Part shown: piece after piece, positions 23,861-36,510 of the stretch
Numbering within the stretch: position 1 is the first letter of the stretch
Layout: each line of letters starts with the position of its first letter
NCBI GenBank assembly: GCA_028023455.1
Contig: JAQFVV010006341.1
Location: forward strand, 1,554,001-1,618,000
DNA length: 64,000 bases
Direction of reading: 5' to 3'
From: Epiperipatus broadwayi
Lineage: Eukaryota; Onychophora; Udeonychophora; Euonychophora; Peripatidae
The notes under the pieces: model-generated
The model's database searches: none
The model's input: the letters and a program-made list of their open reading frames with translations, nothing else
Told to the model about the DNA's origin: nothing
Made by a program: the position numbers and the translations under genes

Positions 23861-26800
23861 TAACTTTACAGTAATTTACTGGTGAGGCATTGACAAGAGA
23901 GAAAGAAAAAATAGATAAAATAATAATTAAGGCACACATTAATATTTATTTAAACACACACATATCTAATATAACAATAATATTGAAATTTACATAAGTG
24001 TCTGTAGACAGTGATCAAAATATATTTAGTTATTTAAAGTATCTTTACCTAGGTTTTCATTTGTGTATATTTTCCAACTGGTTGGCTTTTTTTTTGTTCT
24101 CCATCGATGGCTTCATGGTTGTTTCCATTCTGTGACTCAGCAATGAAAGAGAGAGAGAGAATAATGGTAACATACATTTTATGATTGTGGCATCAGTTTC
24201 CAATATTTGTTCTAAGTGAAATAGTTGACTTGTGGAGGTTTGCGGTATGAAGCTCTGTTGGACACATCCATGGCTTATGCGGCTTCTCTATTAATGTTAA
24301 CTGCAGCAGTAATTGACTGGCTTACTACTGTGTTCTAAATATCTGGATCTCTGGTTGTTTGGATTCTCAATTCTGTCTGAACTGATGATGATCTAGCAAA
24401 TTGCAGCCCCCACTGTATATCACAAATCAGACTGTTTCATAAACCAGAGACTAATAATAGAGAAAGCGGCTTTATATACCTTTTCTCTCCTATTGTTTCA
24501 ATCTCTTATCATTTTTTAAATTTAGATCTTAACTTATAATGTCTTAATTAATTTTACATTTTTTAAATTGATTTTTGCATTTGCCTTAATCTTAATCCAT
24601 TGAGATTCATCTAAATGATTTTGATAAGATAGTTTAGGTTTTTTTTTTAATTAATACAATCTAATCAGTCATCCTATAAACTAATTAATTACATTTTTCA
24701 AAGTTTTCTTTTACAAACAAAATTTTACACTAATTTTATTCTAAATTTTACAAATCTATTTATCTTTTATTTTATAAAAAGCTCTTTTCCTCAAAAAGAA
24801 AGAAAGGAAAAAGTTTCAACTGTTTTTTAATTCTATTATACCCTCCTGCTAAGAAGTTTTATTCTAAAATAAAAATATGAACAATATTTTTTATTTTTTT
24901 TGTTTTAAAAAAAAATCTTTAAATTAAGCCACTTATAATTCATTTTTATCTTAATTTTTTAATAAAAATTATAGACATGTAATGCTGTTCATTAGCAGTA
25001 CAATATAATAGCTAGGTTCTCTGTCATTATTAATAATAATATGAAAATAATACAATACAGATTAAATATGCCAACACATCATGTTGGAAGTATACTTGAT
25101 TTACTTAATTTCATTTGACATATTCAATCTCTATTGTAGTATTTTCATACATATATATTTTCTAATTATAACAAATCGAATAGAAACTTAAATTAATTGT
25201 AGTAATAGCTGAATGAAAAAAAATTATTTAGTTAAAAATATGTATAAATTGGGAAATAAATATGTAAACTCCTTTAAAAATTAAAAGAGAAGTTTGTTTA
25301 TACATTTGATCATATTATTAAATATTTATTTTGTAATATGTCAGAAACCTAATAATAAATCGCACCGTAAAGGAAGAATGAAAACTTGTTTTGATGTCCA
25401 CAAGAAATTTGAATTAATAATTATAAAATCTGAAGCATTTTATACTTTTTATATTTGCCTTTTTTGAATGGTATTTTAAATAAAATTTACCACATTTTTA
25501 TAAAAAATTTCATGGCAAGTCTAGAAGTGATATTAAAATTTTGGAATTAATAAAATGTCTGCAATAATTTTTTCTTTCCTCCTATGCTAACTAATGTAAA
25601 TAAAGAAAGAAAATGAGAAAAAAATGTTTTCCTTTCATTTATTTATGTATCAAATCATAATATAATATCTGTAAATTTGTTTCCACAACTTGTTATGAAG
25701 GGAATAAAGAAAATGTTTTTCACAAAACGTTGTTGTCAAGAAAGAGAGGTTAAATCTTAATAATTAGCCAGTGAAGTATTTTATTGTTTGGAAAAGGTTA
25801 CTAAACAACATCACATAAGTATAAATAGATCTGAAACAAGAAACTAAGGCATTCCAGTCCATCCAGGCAGCCAGTCTACTTTAATTTATTTGATGACTCA
25901 ATTTAAGAAGCAGTGTTTCAGTGATCCAATGCCGAGGAGAGATACTGCTGATTAAAACTGTTTTCTATCACAACTTGGTTAGCTGTATCTTGCTGAATAT
26001 TTCCTAATATTTTTCAATGCATCACTTATAACAGCAAATATGATGATTTTATCTAGCAGACAACTTACATGTGTGACTAGATAACCAAAATCCACACCAG
26101 TGAAAACACTCGGAAAATGCAGTCAAATCCAGAATCTAATGCTGAAGTTTTCCAAAACCAGCCATTTCTTGCCTTTATGTCATGAAGGAATAAATGGACA
26201 GTGTTATAAGAATTACCAAAGACCTAATGATACTATGCCTTATGTAATACCACCAATACTATGGATTTCCCTATTTAACATCACCAATGGTTAAGGAGAA
26301 GAACTACTATCTTTGGAGGATTTAATGAAGACATATTTAAATATCTTAAAAGAATGATATCTGCTGAAAATCATGGTTGGGAACTGTTTAAATATTTATC
26401 ATAGCAAGATTTCAGTATTATAGATATTATAAGCCTTAATCTTAAATTAAAAATATCTTTTATTACCATTATATTTCATATGTTGTATATGTATTAATAG
26501 TTGTGAGTATATACACAACTGTTCTTATTTATGCATTGTTAATAAATTATTTTTTTAATAATCCATTTAGTTTATGTTTGCGTTTCAAACCTATTTCAGA
26601 CATAACACTTTTAACATCCAATATGCTTTATAATATCCCCAACTCTGAGAAAGCATGCAATATACTGGAGGGGGGGGCATGCAGAGGTGGCAATAATCAT
26701 TTGAAAATGATGATGATTGGGCATTAATAAGTTTTCCAAAGTAAATTTTCTAACTAGAAGGTTTGATACCTAAGAGTTTTATTTTTTTATTTTATTGACA

Positions 26801-29800
26801 CTGGAAAACAAAATACTTTTGGAAGGACTTGCATTTATGTTATAAATCATCATCAATGTTTGGTTATTATACATATTTGAATTGAATCATTTTTTAAAAA
26901 TTTTATTAACCATTCAATTTTCATCTAATATAAATATTTATTTGAATCAAGATTTACATTATATATTTAATATATCATTATAGATCTTCAGTTCCTGGTT
27001 CAAACTCATTTACCACTACACAAATACTGTTACAATATAAATATATTATATCCTGATAGAACAGCTAGGGATTTTATGTAACATCGGGTAGTCATTCATT
27101 ATTCCAGATTATAAATAGATGGAGAGTTGCTCTTTCTTTTTGATTATTTAAAAAAATAGATACTGTAATAAAAAGCAGTTTTTATTAATACTCAAAAAAA
27201 TTGTACCCAAAATTCAAATTTAAAGAGTTATACTTAAAAAGAAAAAAAAATCTGCATCCATTCTGTTAGTAGATAATTCATGCTTGATAATTCTGAGAAC
27301 TGATATTGAGGCCATTATTGTTTTTATAGTAACGTAAATGTTACAAGCTATATCTTATAACATTTTTAACATTATTTGTTTTATATAAGTAGTATTTCAG
27401 ATTTGACTTTTTTTTAAATAATAAACATTTACAATAAATATTAAAGTATTTACATAAAAAAATTTAAAGAATATAGCCATAAAATTACAAAAATGGAAAA
27501 ATAAAATTACCTTTGTTTAATTGGATTCAATTGATTGCTTTCTTACAATCAGTTATTATAATGAAATAAATTTGCTTTTTATTATTGTAGGCATTAGTTA
27601 TAATAAATTTTATATTTGTCTTAAAAAGTAGAAAAAAACCGTAATCATTTGCAAAAGATTAAAAAAATTAATTTCCATTTAAACTACAAGTGGTTTGGGG
27701 TACCACTAAATCAGAAAGTAGGGGAGCATGAAATTTATACTATGAGAGCTAAATTCAGACTAATTTAATTTTTGCAAAATAGAGACATACTTAAGAAGTC
27801 ACGGAAATGGATATCTGTTCAATTTAAAATATAATATGATATTAAAAGCTTTTAAAAATTTAACTTGGTCCACATACTAGATGTAGTTGTTGTAGGTTAA
27901 CTTATTTTTTGATTATTTGTTTTATAAGCCATGTAGTTTTGTTGTTTACGAAAATTATTTTCATCTTTGAAATTGATAAAAAAAAAAAGGTCACATCTAA
28001 TCAATTTAAATTAGAAAAATGTTCTGCTTAATTTTAAACATTAATAAAAGTTTGCAGACTGAGAAGTCTCATTAAAATGAACAATATTTAAATTTTAAAT
28101 TTTTTTATGTTATTATACTATGAAAAATTGATGCATGGACTGTTAATTTTGGCCACTCCTGGATTAATGGAACCTAAAATGAATTTTTGAATGAGTATAT
28201 ATTATTGTTATATGCAGTGATATTGAAAATATAAAAATTATAGGTAGTAAATAAAATAATGGAAATTATGAAAATTATATTGGAAAATTGGTATCGAGAG
28301 AAAACATAACAATTAACATTTCTCATTAATTGATGATCCAAAAGGCAAAATTATTTGCATCATATTAGTGGAAGCAATTAAGATAGATTTTTTCAAAATC
28401 TTGACCAGAGCATTAAATACTAATGAATGTAAAATAAATAATAATATTAAACTTGTGAATTATGAGAAAAAAAAGCTAAACTTAAAACACTTCTTGACTG
28501 AATGCTCAAGTTTTACTAATGGAAAAGTGTTGAAAGAATTAAAGGGAAAATATGAGATAAAGATAAAAGTCACTATTCAGTAATGTCAATATTTATTTTA
28601 GATATAAGAAAAAATGTTAAGGAAATAAGTAAGTTAGAGAATCAATTAACTAATTTGAAACATGTGTTAATCTTTTTAAATAATGCTTTTTTTTTTTTTT
28701 GCATTGTTTTTATTTGAGTTTTATGCATTAATATTGCTTAATGATTTATGAGACAGTAATTTGATAAGTAAATAAACTATGTAGCTACTGTAATTAAAAC
28801 TTTAAACTTATTTAATATAATATAAAACAATTAAAAAAATTAAATAGTTTATTTTTTGACTAACAGCAAGAAAATATGCAGTATCTTTTTTATTTATCTG
28901 AAAACTATGCAAAATATAAATGCAAAATTTGTTTAAAAGACAAAAGTGTAATGAAAAGCTATAAATATAAAGAGTACAAATTCTATTTATGATTGTAATG
29001 GTTTGAATAATAGCATTGGAGATCCAACATTATAAAGAAGCTTGTCACTGTACGAAAAGTGGAAGGTCGCCCTTCGTGTATTCTCTGTAATGGACAGATC
29101 CTACTAAATAGGTCTGCAGCTATGAAAGGTTACATATGGTTGAAATCATGAAGTTGTAAGATGACAATAGAATCTTCATAATACCACTAAATGGTGGGAT
29201 TGCAATACCATTTCCCTAGTTTTTTCATTAAAACAACTTATACAGAATATTATTATACTTGCTATTGATACCCATTTACAAATCATTTACACTCGTATCA
29301 ACTAATCAAAAGTAATTAGAAACAATTTTTTAATTTATTTCAATAATTTTGTAATTAACTATTTAAAGATGGAAACGGATCAACTTTATTATTTTGAAAT
29401 ATTAACAATGATAATCATTTTTAAAAGATTTAGTATTCCACTAGAAGTTACAATGATGAGTTTGAATTTGAACTCCAAAGTCTGCTGTTCTTCTATTGGT
29501 TCAAATCACCATATAATAATAATAACAGACGATTAAAGTGTTGGATAAAATTATTTTAAATAGACCTAGTAAAAGGTTTTGAAAAATCTTTAGTGAAAAT
29601 GTATATATATGAAAAAGTAATTATTTGTGCATAGAAAAGATACATTTTTTATGTAACATAGAGTCACATAGATAAAAATGAAATAGCATATACAATGACG
29701 AAGGAGAAAGTTATATAACAAACTGAAATGAAAAATAGCAAACACAAGGAAAAGTGTTAAAAAAAAATAGAGAATAAATATAAAATGAACATAAAAGTTA

Positions 29801-31575
29801 GTGATCAATAATTTCAATATTTATTTTAGATATAATATAAAAATAAATTGGTAAATTAGTTAAAGCTTGCAGTATAATCTACAACCTAGAAGAATAGTCT
29901 ATTATATCAAAATGGAAAGATTTACAACTATAGTTTAATCTTTTATGTGGATAAGGATCTTGATCAGATATATTTCAATATATTATATATGTTTCTATTT
30001 ATATAACAGTTTAGAGTTAGAATGTTGAAGAAGAAAAGAAGTAGGTGAAGAGATGAAAACTATAGTTGAGAGACATGTAAAGTGAGGAAAGGCAGTTAAT
30101 ATTCATCTCATAGGTTTTGAAATAGTTTTTGATAATGGAAATTTCAATATTATACATTATTAGAAAATCTGCATATAAATAAGACAATATTTAAAAATAG
30201 AAATGCACTATCTTACTCACTTCCCAGAGTTAATTATTGACAACTTAAGTAATCAATGGGCAAACTTAGAGTGGGGAATGAAATGTAAAATGGCTACCAG
30301 GGTTTCTCTAGGCATAGTTGCTGAGATTCCTGACTCCATTTAAGGAGAAGTTACAGTGCATCACATCCTATCACTGCCAGATTTATGTATTTGAATCCAA
30401 TATTTACTATTAATAGCAAGAAAGTAGTCCAGAATTGATGATACTGGAGTGAAGTAAGAGAATGGATTACTGTTTCTAAAGCGAATATTTCCTATGATTT
30501 TCTATGAATATGAAAATTGAACAAAGAATAAGAATGATAGGAAAAGTAATGATGTTCTTACATTATGATGCTATAATTTTTTTTCACTTCTTTTTTCTCT
30601 ATGCATTGATTTATATATAATACCATTTATACATTCTTTTAAATTACTTTTTACAAAGCAATTAAATATATATGTCCATACAATTAATATATAGTTATTT
30701 AGACATTGATTGATATAATCATATAACACATTATATATAACAACCTATATTCTGGATTTTATAGAAAACGAATATTTTAATGAACCCAGTAATTATATAT
30801 TTTTATACATTTTTAACAATTAATTTTATTGTCTTTTATTCTTATTTTTGTTGATTTCTTTTGTATAAATTGTTTTATATGTATTTTTTATGTTTCTGTA
30901 GTTAGCTGTTTAAGAAGTAAAGTGAGCCTTTAGGAAGTTATTTAAGTACTATTCACTCATTTAAAACTTTAATCTGTGCTAATATGAATGTTTGCTTCTC
31001 TGATCAATTATGATCTTATATTTTTCTGTCTGTATGAATGATGTCAGAATATTCCATGCTGAAAAGTGACTCAATTTTATCACTTCTGGTGCTCCTTACA
31101 AACTCTGAAGCAAAAATCATAATACCGAGGATCATGTTACCATGGCAACATATGATTCATAGTGAAGTACTTAATAAAAATAATTATAGAAAAGCAAGAA
31201 GCTTGTATATGTTAATTTTCAATTGGTTTTATATATTGCACTTACCTTCCATGGGAATCCCTTGCTGTGGCTATTTTTCAGCCAAGATTTTCAGCTACTC
31301 ATGATGATTTGAAAAGTATACTATCAGTGGATCAACTAGTGTAGCAGGGATGGTCAGTCTGTAGGTATTATACCAAATTTGACAGTTTGTAGTGCTACAT
31401 TTCATACATAATACTTTTTAACTTTTATTTTGTAATTGTTCATCCTTCATAAACCTTGTAGTTTTGTTCTGTATGGAAGTGATAAAAAGGTGATGTCATG
31501 AGTGACTGATTCAGACTTAAAAACCACTCTGTTGCATTGATTTACAAAATAGCTTCAGGATAATTTCAGGTGCAG
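23861..31575. other. GEN1: Intronic AT-rich DNA without a recognised gene
   Basis: No gene was recognised. Local features are a GA microsatellite near 24150, an 8-base G run near 26670, and a T run near 28687-28700. Less AT-rich patches lie at 25850-26400, 29020-29220 and 30290-30480. Near 30090-30190 the + strand reads LIGFEIVFDNGNFNIIHY, faintly like the reverse-transcriptase VDFEKAFD region, but nothing around it supports this. Confidence 0.4.
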
Positions 31576-31580
31576 GTTTT

Positions 31581-31663
31581 ATTAGTAATTGCTAATCAAA
31601 AGGTAACTGGCCTTTGACATGTGCCATTTAACCATGTTACCAATGTTATAGTGGGTATGCAGG
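31581..31663. mobile_element. Half copy of the 31.9-kb foldback element
   Basis: It reads ATTAGTAATTGCTAATCAAAAGG...CCTTTGACATGTGCC...ATGTTATAGTGGGTATGCAG. This matches the reverse complement of the right arm of the element at 31898-32045 through nearly its full length. Confidence 0.65.
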
Positions 31664-31897
31664 ACACTTTCAAACCCAAATGCAAGATAGAGATTTTTAA
31701 AAGATAAGAATGACCTTCTTATCTTTGTACATAAATGTAATTACATAGGCCAATCTAAAGCATTTCAGAATGAGAGAATGAAGATTTAAGTTACTTTACA
31801 ACCCCAAAAAAAATTTCAAATTTACTACTGGTAAATAGTAGATGATGTTAGAATCAATTTATTAACAACATAATTTACAAGTTCAATTTTCATTAGT

Positions 31898-32045
31898 AAT
31901 TCTTAATCAGAAAGTAATCAGCCTTCAACAAATCATACAACTAACTCACTGATGTTTAGTAATCTGCATACTCACTATAACATCAATGAGTTAATAACAT
32001 GATAAACGGCACATGTCAAAGGCTGATTACCTTCTGATTAAGCAT
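31898..32045. mobile_element. ~148-bp foldback (palindromic) element
   Basis: The outer ends CTTAATCAGAAAGTAATCAG and its complement CTGATTACCTTCTGATTAAG are near-perfect inverted repeats. Inner blocks pair too: AACTCACTGATGTT against AACATCAATGAGTT. The loop is TAGTAATCTGCATACTCACTAT. There is no coding capacity. It is the same family as the half copy 300 bases upstream. Confidence 0.75.
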
Positions 32046-33029
32046 TTTTTCTATAATACATCATTATATTATGAAAATAAGAAGATTTGCCTCACCTGAT
32101 AATATTGCAAGCATTGGATTAATATAATAACATATTATTTTAAACATCACAGAGGATTTGGAAAATATATCAAAGACTCACTCTATACTAAAATGCATAA
32201 TGTAACTGATAAAATTCTGGGAAATTGAGCCAGTTCCAATAGTTATCATTATTGTTTAGAAACAACACTAACACCAGTCATTCGCTTGAAACACATAAAA
32301 TTACCAATAATAATTTCAATTAAATAAATTCTTCCTAAGGAATTGATGGATAGAACTCAATCATTAAGTTTAAATCTCCAAAAAAACTACTTTGATCTCC
32401 CAAAAAAAAATAAAATGATTATGGCCATGCCTAATAAAATAATATAACATATCATTAGAAAAAACATTCTAAATGAATGATAAAAGTCAAAATTACAAAA
32501 CAATTGTATTAAATTCTATTATTAAACTCTGCAATTTTTATATTTCACCACAAAGTTCATTTAACTTTTAATTAACATTTATCTCTCATCAACGTATAAC
32601 TTTAGGAACAAAATAAGCAAATATTTGATTATCTCAATGCTTGATTCCTACTTTTAAATGCTCATATCAAATTAAAAATAAGTTAATGCCCATTCAATAG
32701 TAACCTTATATGCTAATTCATTCTCAGTAATATTTCTCTAAGATTTACTTCTCTTATTTCTGATAGTAGCTGATTCAGCAGCATTTCATTGATATAATTC
32801 TTAAATTTACAATTGTTTACCAGCCTTCATAGGATCAAGTCATATTGTTGACTGCACCAAATAATATATCCAGACCCAATGCAGTCATTTGGATCTCAAC
32901 AATTATATTTTGAAATAAAAGAAAACAACGAAAATTTAATTAAATTTCAAGAGTTTATTTACTCTTAATAATAATAATTGTATTAGTAAGGATTAATAAT
33001 TAAACTTGCTATTTGCCAGTTTAATATCA

Positions 33030-33222
33030 TATAATACCAAATTGTCCAAGTACTTTACTACTGTTACACAATGCTTTATTTACCACACTTTCTTACAGTT
33101 TCGATTGCCCCAGCAATCTTTTTCAGAACTTTATATTGCTGGGGCAATCAAAACTGTAAGAAAGAGTGGTAAATAAAGTATTGTGTAACAGTAGTAAAGT
33201 GCTTGGACAATTTGTTATTATA
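33030..33222. mobile_element. ~190-bp near-perfect foldback element
   Basis: Arms of about 85 bases are inverted repeats with only a handful of mismatches: ATTGTCCAAGTACTTTACTA... against ...TAGTAAAGTGCTTGGACAAT, continuing through CAGTTTCGATTGCCCCAGCAAT against ATTGCTGGGGCAATCAAAACTG. The loop is about 17 bases (CTTTTTCAGAACTTTAT). The high arm identity suggests a young insertion or active gene conversion. If transcribed it would give a long hairpin RNA. On the minus strand its centre carries the hammerhead-like motif described separately. Confidence 0.85.
33098..33126 (-). other. Hammerhead-like hairpin motif (foldback core)
   Basis: The minus strand reads CTGAAAA-A, stem GATTGC, loop TGGG, stem GCAATC, then GAAAC. 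The 6-bp stem is perfect. A flanking helix CTTACAG/CTGTAAG closes the motif. The 7-mer differs from CTGATGA at two positions and there is one extra base before the stem, so catalysis is doubtful. Confidence 0.5.
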
Positions 33223-33714
33223 GGGTATACATTTGGAAAGGCAATAAGAAAGGGTAGTTATTATACTTCTTGAAGAAGATTTAATATCTATACAATCTCT
33301 TTAATTCTGAGGGTTGTAATTCTTTAATCCTATAATCACCTTTGATTAGAGCACTTTTTTATTAATTTCCAGAACAACTTCACTTTTGCTACTTTACCTT
33401 TCCACCAGTTTACTTTTATTATTAATTCTTCTAAAAACTTTTTATCAGCTTTGCAATTTGAATAAAGTGAACTTTTCTTTACATGCAAATTAGCTCATTC
33501 CAATTTCTAGTAAATAGATTTTTTTGCATAATAAATTTATTTCTGGGGTATTCCAGCATATCAATATTAAAAGTTTGTACACACACCTTTATTTATTCTT
33601 TAATAAAATGTACATATGTGTGTATACACAACAAAAGCCTACTTTGTTTTATTGTTATTAATTAAAGTTAAAGAGAAAAAATGTTTTTTGTTATTTTGTA
33701 TTTTCATCCTCTCA

Positions 33715-35255
33715 TCATTAAAACTCTAGTATTCAGCTGTGATCTGTGATTGTAAAACTTTGATAAACTCTCCATAATGGATGCAAGAAGGTTTGTGTAT
33801 AAAATCCCTATCTCTTGCCCACTCATCCAATATCCCCAGGCTTTTTTCTAGCATATGGTTTTCATCAGTGAGAAGCCTTGTATATGAGAGCACTGCACCA
33901 ACCTTCCAAGTTTCAATTCAATCTCATTTGCTTATATAGTCGTATAGATTTGAACCTAGTTCAATATGTATACATTTTAATGTTTTTGGTTTTTTGATAA
34001 CCATAGTCACCATCATTCCATGGGCAGGAATGATATTTAACAACTAAACATTACATGATCACCATTTCCTATGCATGCATTGTCATTAAAACAGGACGAA
34101 CTCTCCACACAGTAGTGCTAACTATTACAGGCCATAGTAATCGATGGATGCAAGAAGGTTTGTGCATAAAATTCCTATCTTTCACCTACTCATCTAATAT
34201 CCTCAGATTAGTTTTTAGCTTTCATCAATGAGGAATCTTGGATCTGAGAGCATTACACCTAGATCTTAGGATTTAATACACCCCTCCAGCAGACACATTC
34301 TTTTTTTAGTTAATTATAAAACTCAAATGAAAATAAGTAATATTTGCAATCTAAGCATGTTCGCTTGTATAGTCGTATATATCTGAACCCAGTTTAATAT
34401 CTATATATTTTGGTGTCTTGGGTTCTTTAAATAATCATAGTCACCATCATTCCTTGGACAAGAATGATTATCAAAAAAACCAAAGATACAAAATGTATAA
34501 ATATTGAACTGGGTTCAGATCTATATGATGATACAAATGAATGAGCTTGGATTGAAAACATCTGCTTTCATTTTGGACTCTAACTTTCTAGTTAACTAAA
34601 AAGGTAAGCTGCTGGAGAGTGCATTAGATCCTGAGATCTAGGCGCACTGCCAAAGTTCTTCACTGATGAAAGTCACAAGTAAGAAACTAGTCTGGGATAT
34701 TGGATGAGTAGTCAGTAGATAGGGATTTTATGCATATTCTTGCATGCATTAATTACTATGGCTTGCACTGGTGTCACTACTATATGGAGAGTTTATCAGT
34801 TTTAACAGCTTATATAAGCTTAGGAGATGATGATCATGTATGTTTAATGGTTTAATACCATTCCTGCTCATGGGATGATGGTGATTGTGGTTATTAAAGA
34901 ATCAAAGACCCTAAAATGTGTACATGACTATGCAAATGAATAAGCTTGGAAAGAAAACATGTTTTCATTCTGGACTCACAACTTTATAATTAACGAAAAA
35001 GATGAAAGACGGCTACTGAATGGTTGCATTAAATCCTAAGATCTAAGTGATGCTCTCATATCCTCCTCACTGATGAGGGTCACAACATAGAAATTAATCT
35101 GGGGATATTGGATGAGTAGGCATCAGATAGTGATTTTATGCACATTCTTGCATGCATTGATAACTATGGCTTGCACTGGTTGGCACTACTGTGGGAGACT
35201 GCCAATGTTTTAACAGCTTGTATAAGCATAGGAAATCATGTTACAATAGTAAATC
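33715..35255. repeat. Four-copy inverted cluster of a ~400-bp repeat
   Basis: Two copies lie on the minus strand (about 33715-34034 and 34035-34472) and two on the plus strand (about 34473-34856 and 34857-35255), meeting head to head near 34470. Shared blocks include GATAGGGATTTTATGCAC, CTTCTTGCATCCAT, ACTATGGCTTGCACTGGTG, GGGATATTGGATGAGTAG, TTGAACTGGGTTCAGATCTA and the end CATTCCTGCCCATGG-AATGATGG. The two plus copies have a period of 399 bases, measured at AATGARTRAGCTTGG (34536 and 34935). The core and 3' part match the foldback insertion at 13.6 kb. There is no coding capacity. Confidence 0.75.
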
Positions 35256-36085
35256 TAATTATCAAATAATTATTTATGGAACTAGATGCATGTAGTTAGT
35301 CTATTTCATTTCTAGCTATTTCTCTTTATTTAGAAGAGATCCAAAGAACCATTTATTTCTAGATATTGCTCTTTTTAGGCAGTAGTAATTATTAGACTAT
35401 TGAGTTAATGCTTTAGTTCTTTTTAGACTAACTACCAAGGCTTAACTGTTTCTCCTCTCATTTCATAATCAGAAAAAGTTGTTACGTTTTTGTTTAAAGA
35501 AAAATTGGATATTTTCAAGCTAAACAATTTTAATTACTCAGTTAATCTTTCTAAATGTAGATAACATGTGTGATTTTAACTATTGGAGGTTCTTAGCAAA
35601 TAAACCAATTAGTTATTCAATTCTATTAACCCATCTGAAATTTAAAATAAACAGAACTTTGTATAATTAAAAATAACCTTAAGCTATTTCAGATAAGGGA
35701 CAAGATAAAATAATTTAATTAAAAAATACTCTTAAGAAGATACATTTTTGTAAAAATAAAGTTAAAAAGCAAAGAAGAAGATACATTTTATCTGCAGGTT
35801 TACTGATATTTCTAATAAAAACAAATATGTAAATTTAACAATAAAAAATAAATTTATACCATATACATATAGATAAACAAAGAGAGTAAATCCCCCCCCC
35901 CCATTATGAATTTAAAGCATTCTAAATGTCTGCAAAGTGTTGATAAAACTTATTAGATAATCTTACACAAAATACTTAGAAATAAGTATGTTAAATAGTG
36001 GCTTATTGGTGTGTAAATTAAATAAACCTTTATACATCCACATTATCATTATTTTTGATCATTTATGAAAATCTGAGTTTAGTTT
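35256..36085. other. GEN1: Intronic AT-rich DNA without a recognised gene
   Basis: AT-rich filler with a 10-base C run at about 35893-35902. No gene was recognised. Confidence 0.45.
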
Positions 36086-36089
36086 AATT

Positions 36090-36510
36090 TCTCTGATCCA
36101 TAGCTTTTCTCCACAAAGCACCAACAATCTTCCTTATGCCATCTATCCATCATACATATGGGTTTTTATGAATCTTTTTCAATCTCTTGGGATTCAATTT
36201 AAGACCTCAACTGTCCATTTATAGGTATCTGTTCTAGTAAGATATTCAATGAATTCCATTTCAACCTCTTTTCAGTCAATGATAGGAATGATATCTATTT
36301 ATTCATTCAACCAAGTAGTTGGATTCGATCTCTTTTTGTTTCTTTCAATACATATCCCCATCTTTCATTTGAGTGGTATGAAGGTTTTGTATTGCTCTTC
36401 TGTTAAGTGTCCAATGCTCAGATCCTTAAATAAGGACTGGTAAAACATATCTATTAAAAACTTTTTTTTCAAATACATATATACATTTTCTTTTACTATT
36501 AAGATATTTC
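36090..36510 (-). mobile_element. RTE-type LINE C-terminal fragment (inverted)
   Basis: The minus strand reads through frameshifts as RNILIVKENVYMYLKKKVFN, then a GSETWT-like stretch (36440-36400), and near 36150-36080 as CMMDRWHKE...FVEKSYGSEKLN. The last part corresponds to the RPHMRWMVEIRK...WRREARDW stretch of the RTE copy next to it. It is a broken copy standing in opposite orientation to the element that starts at 36511. Confidence 0.65.

Noticed and set aside
30090-30190. Possible LINE RT motif A (FEIVFDNGN)
   Set aside because: No other RT motif is found on either side, so the match is too short to support.
34600-34700. ACTGATGA followed by GAAAC in the 33.7-35.3 kb repeat as another hammerhead-like motif
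   Set aside because: The bases between do not form a stem II in any copy, and other copies lose the GAAAC. Only the 7-mer matches.
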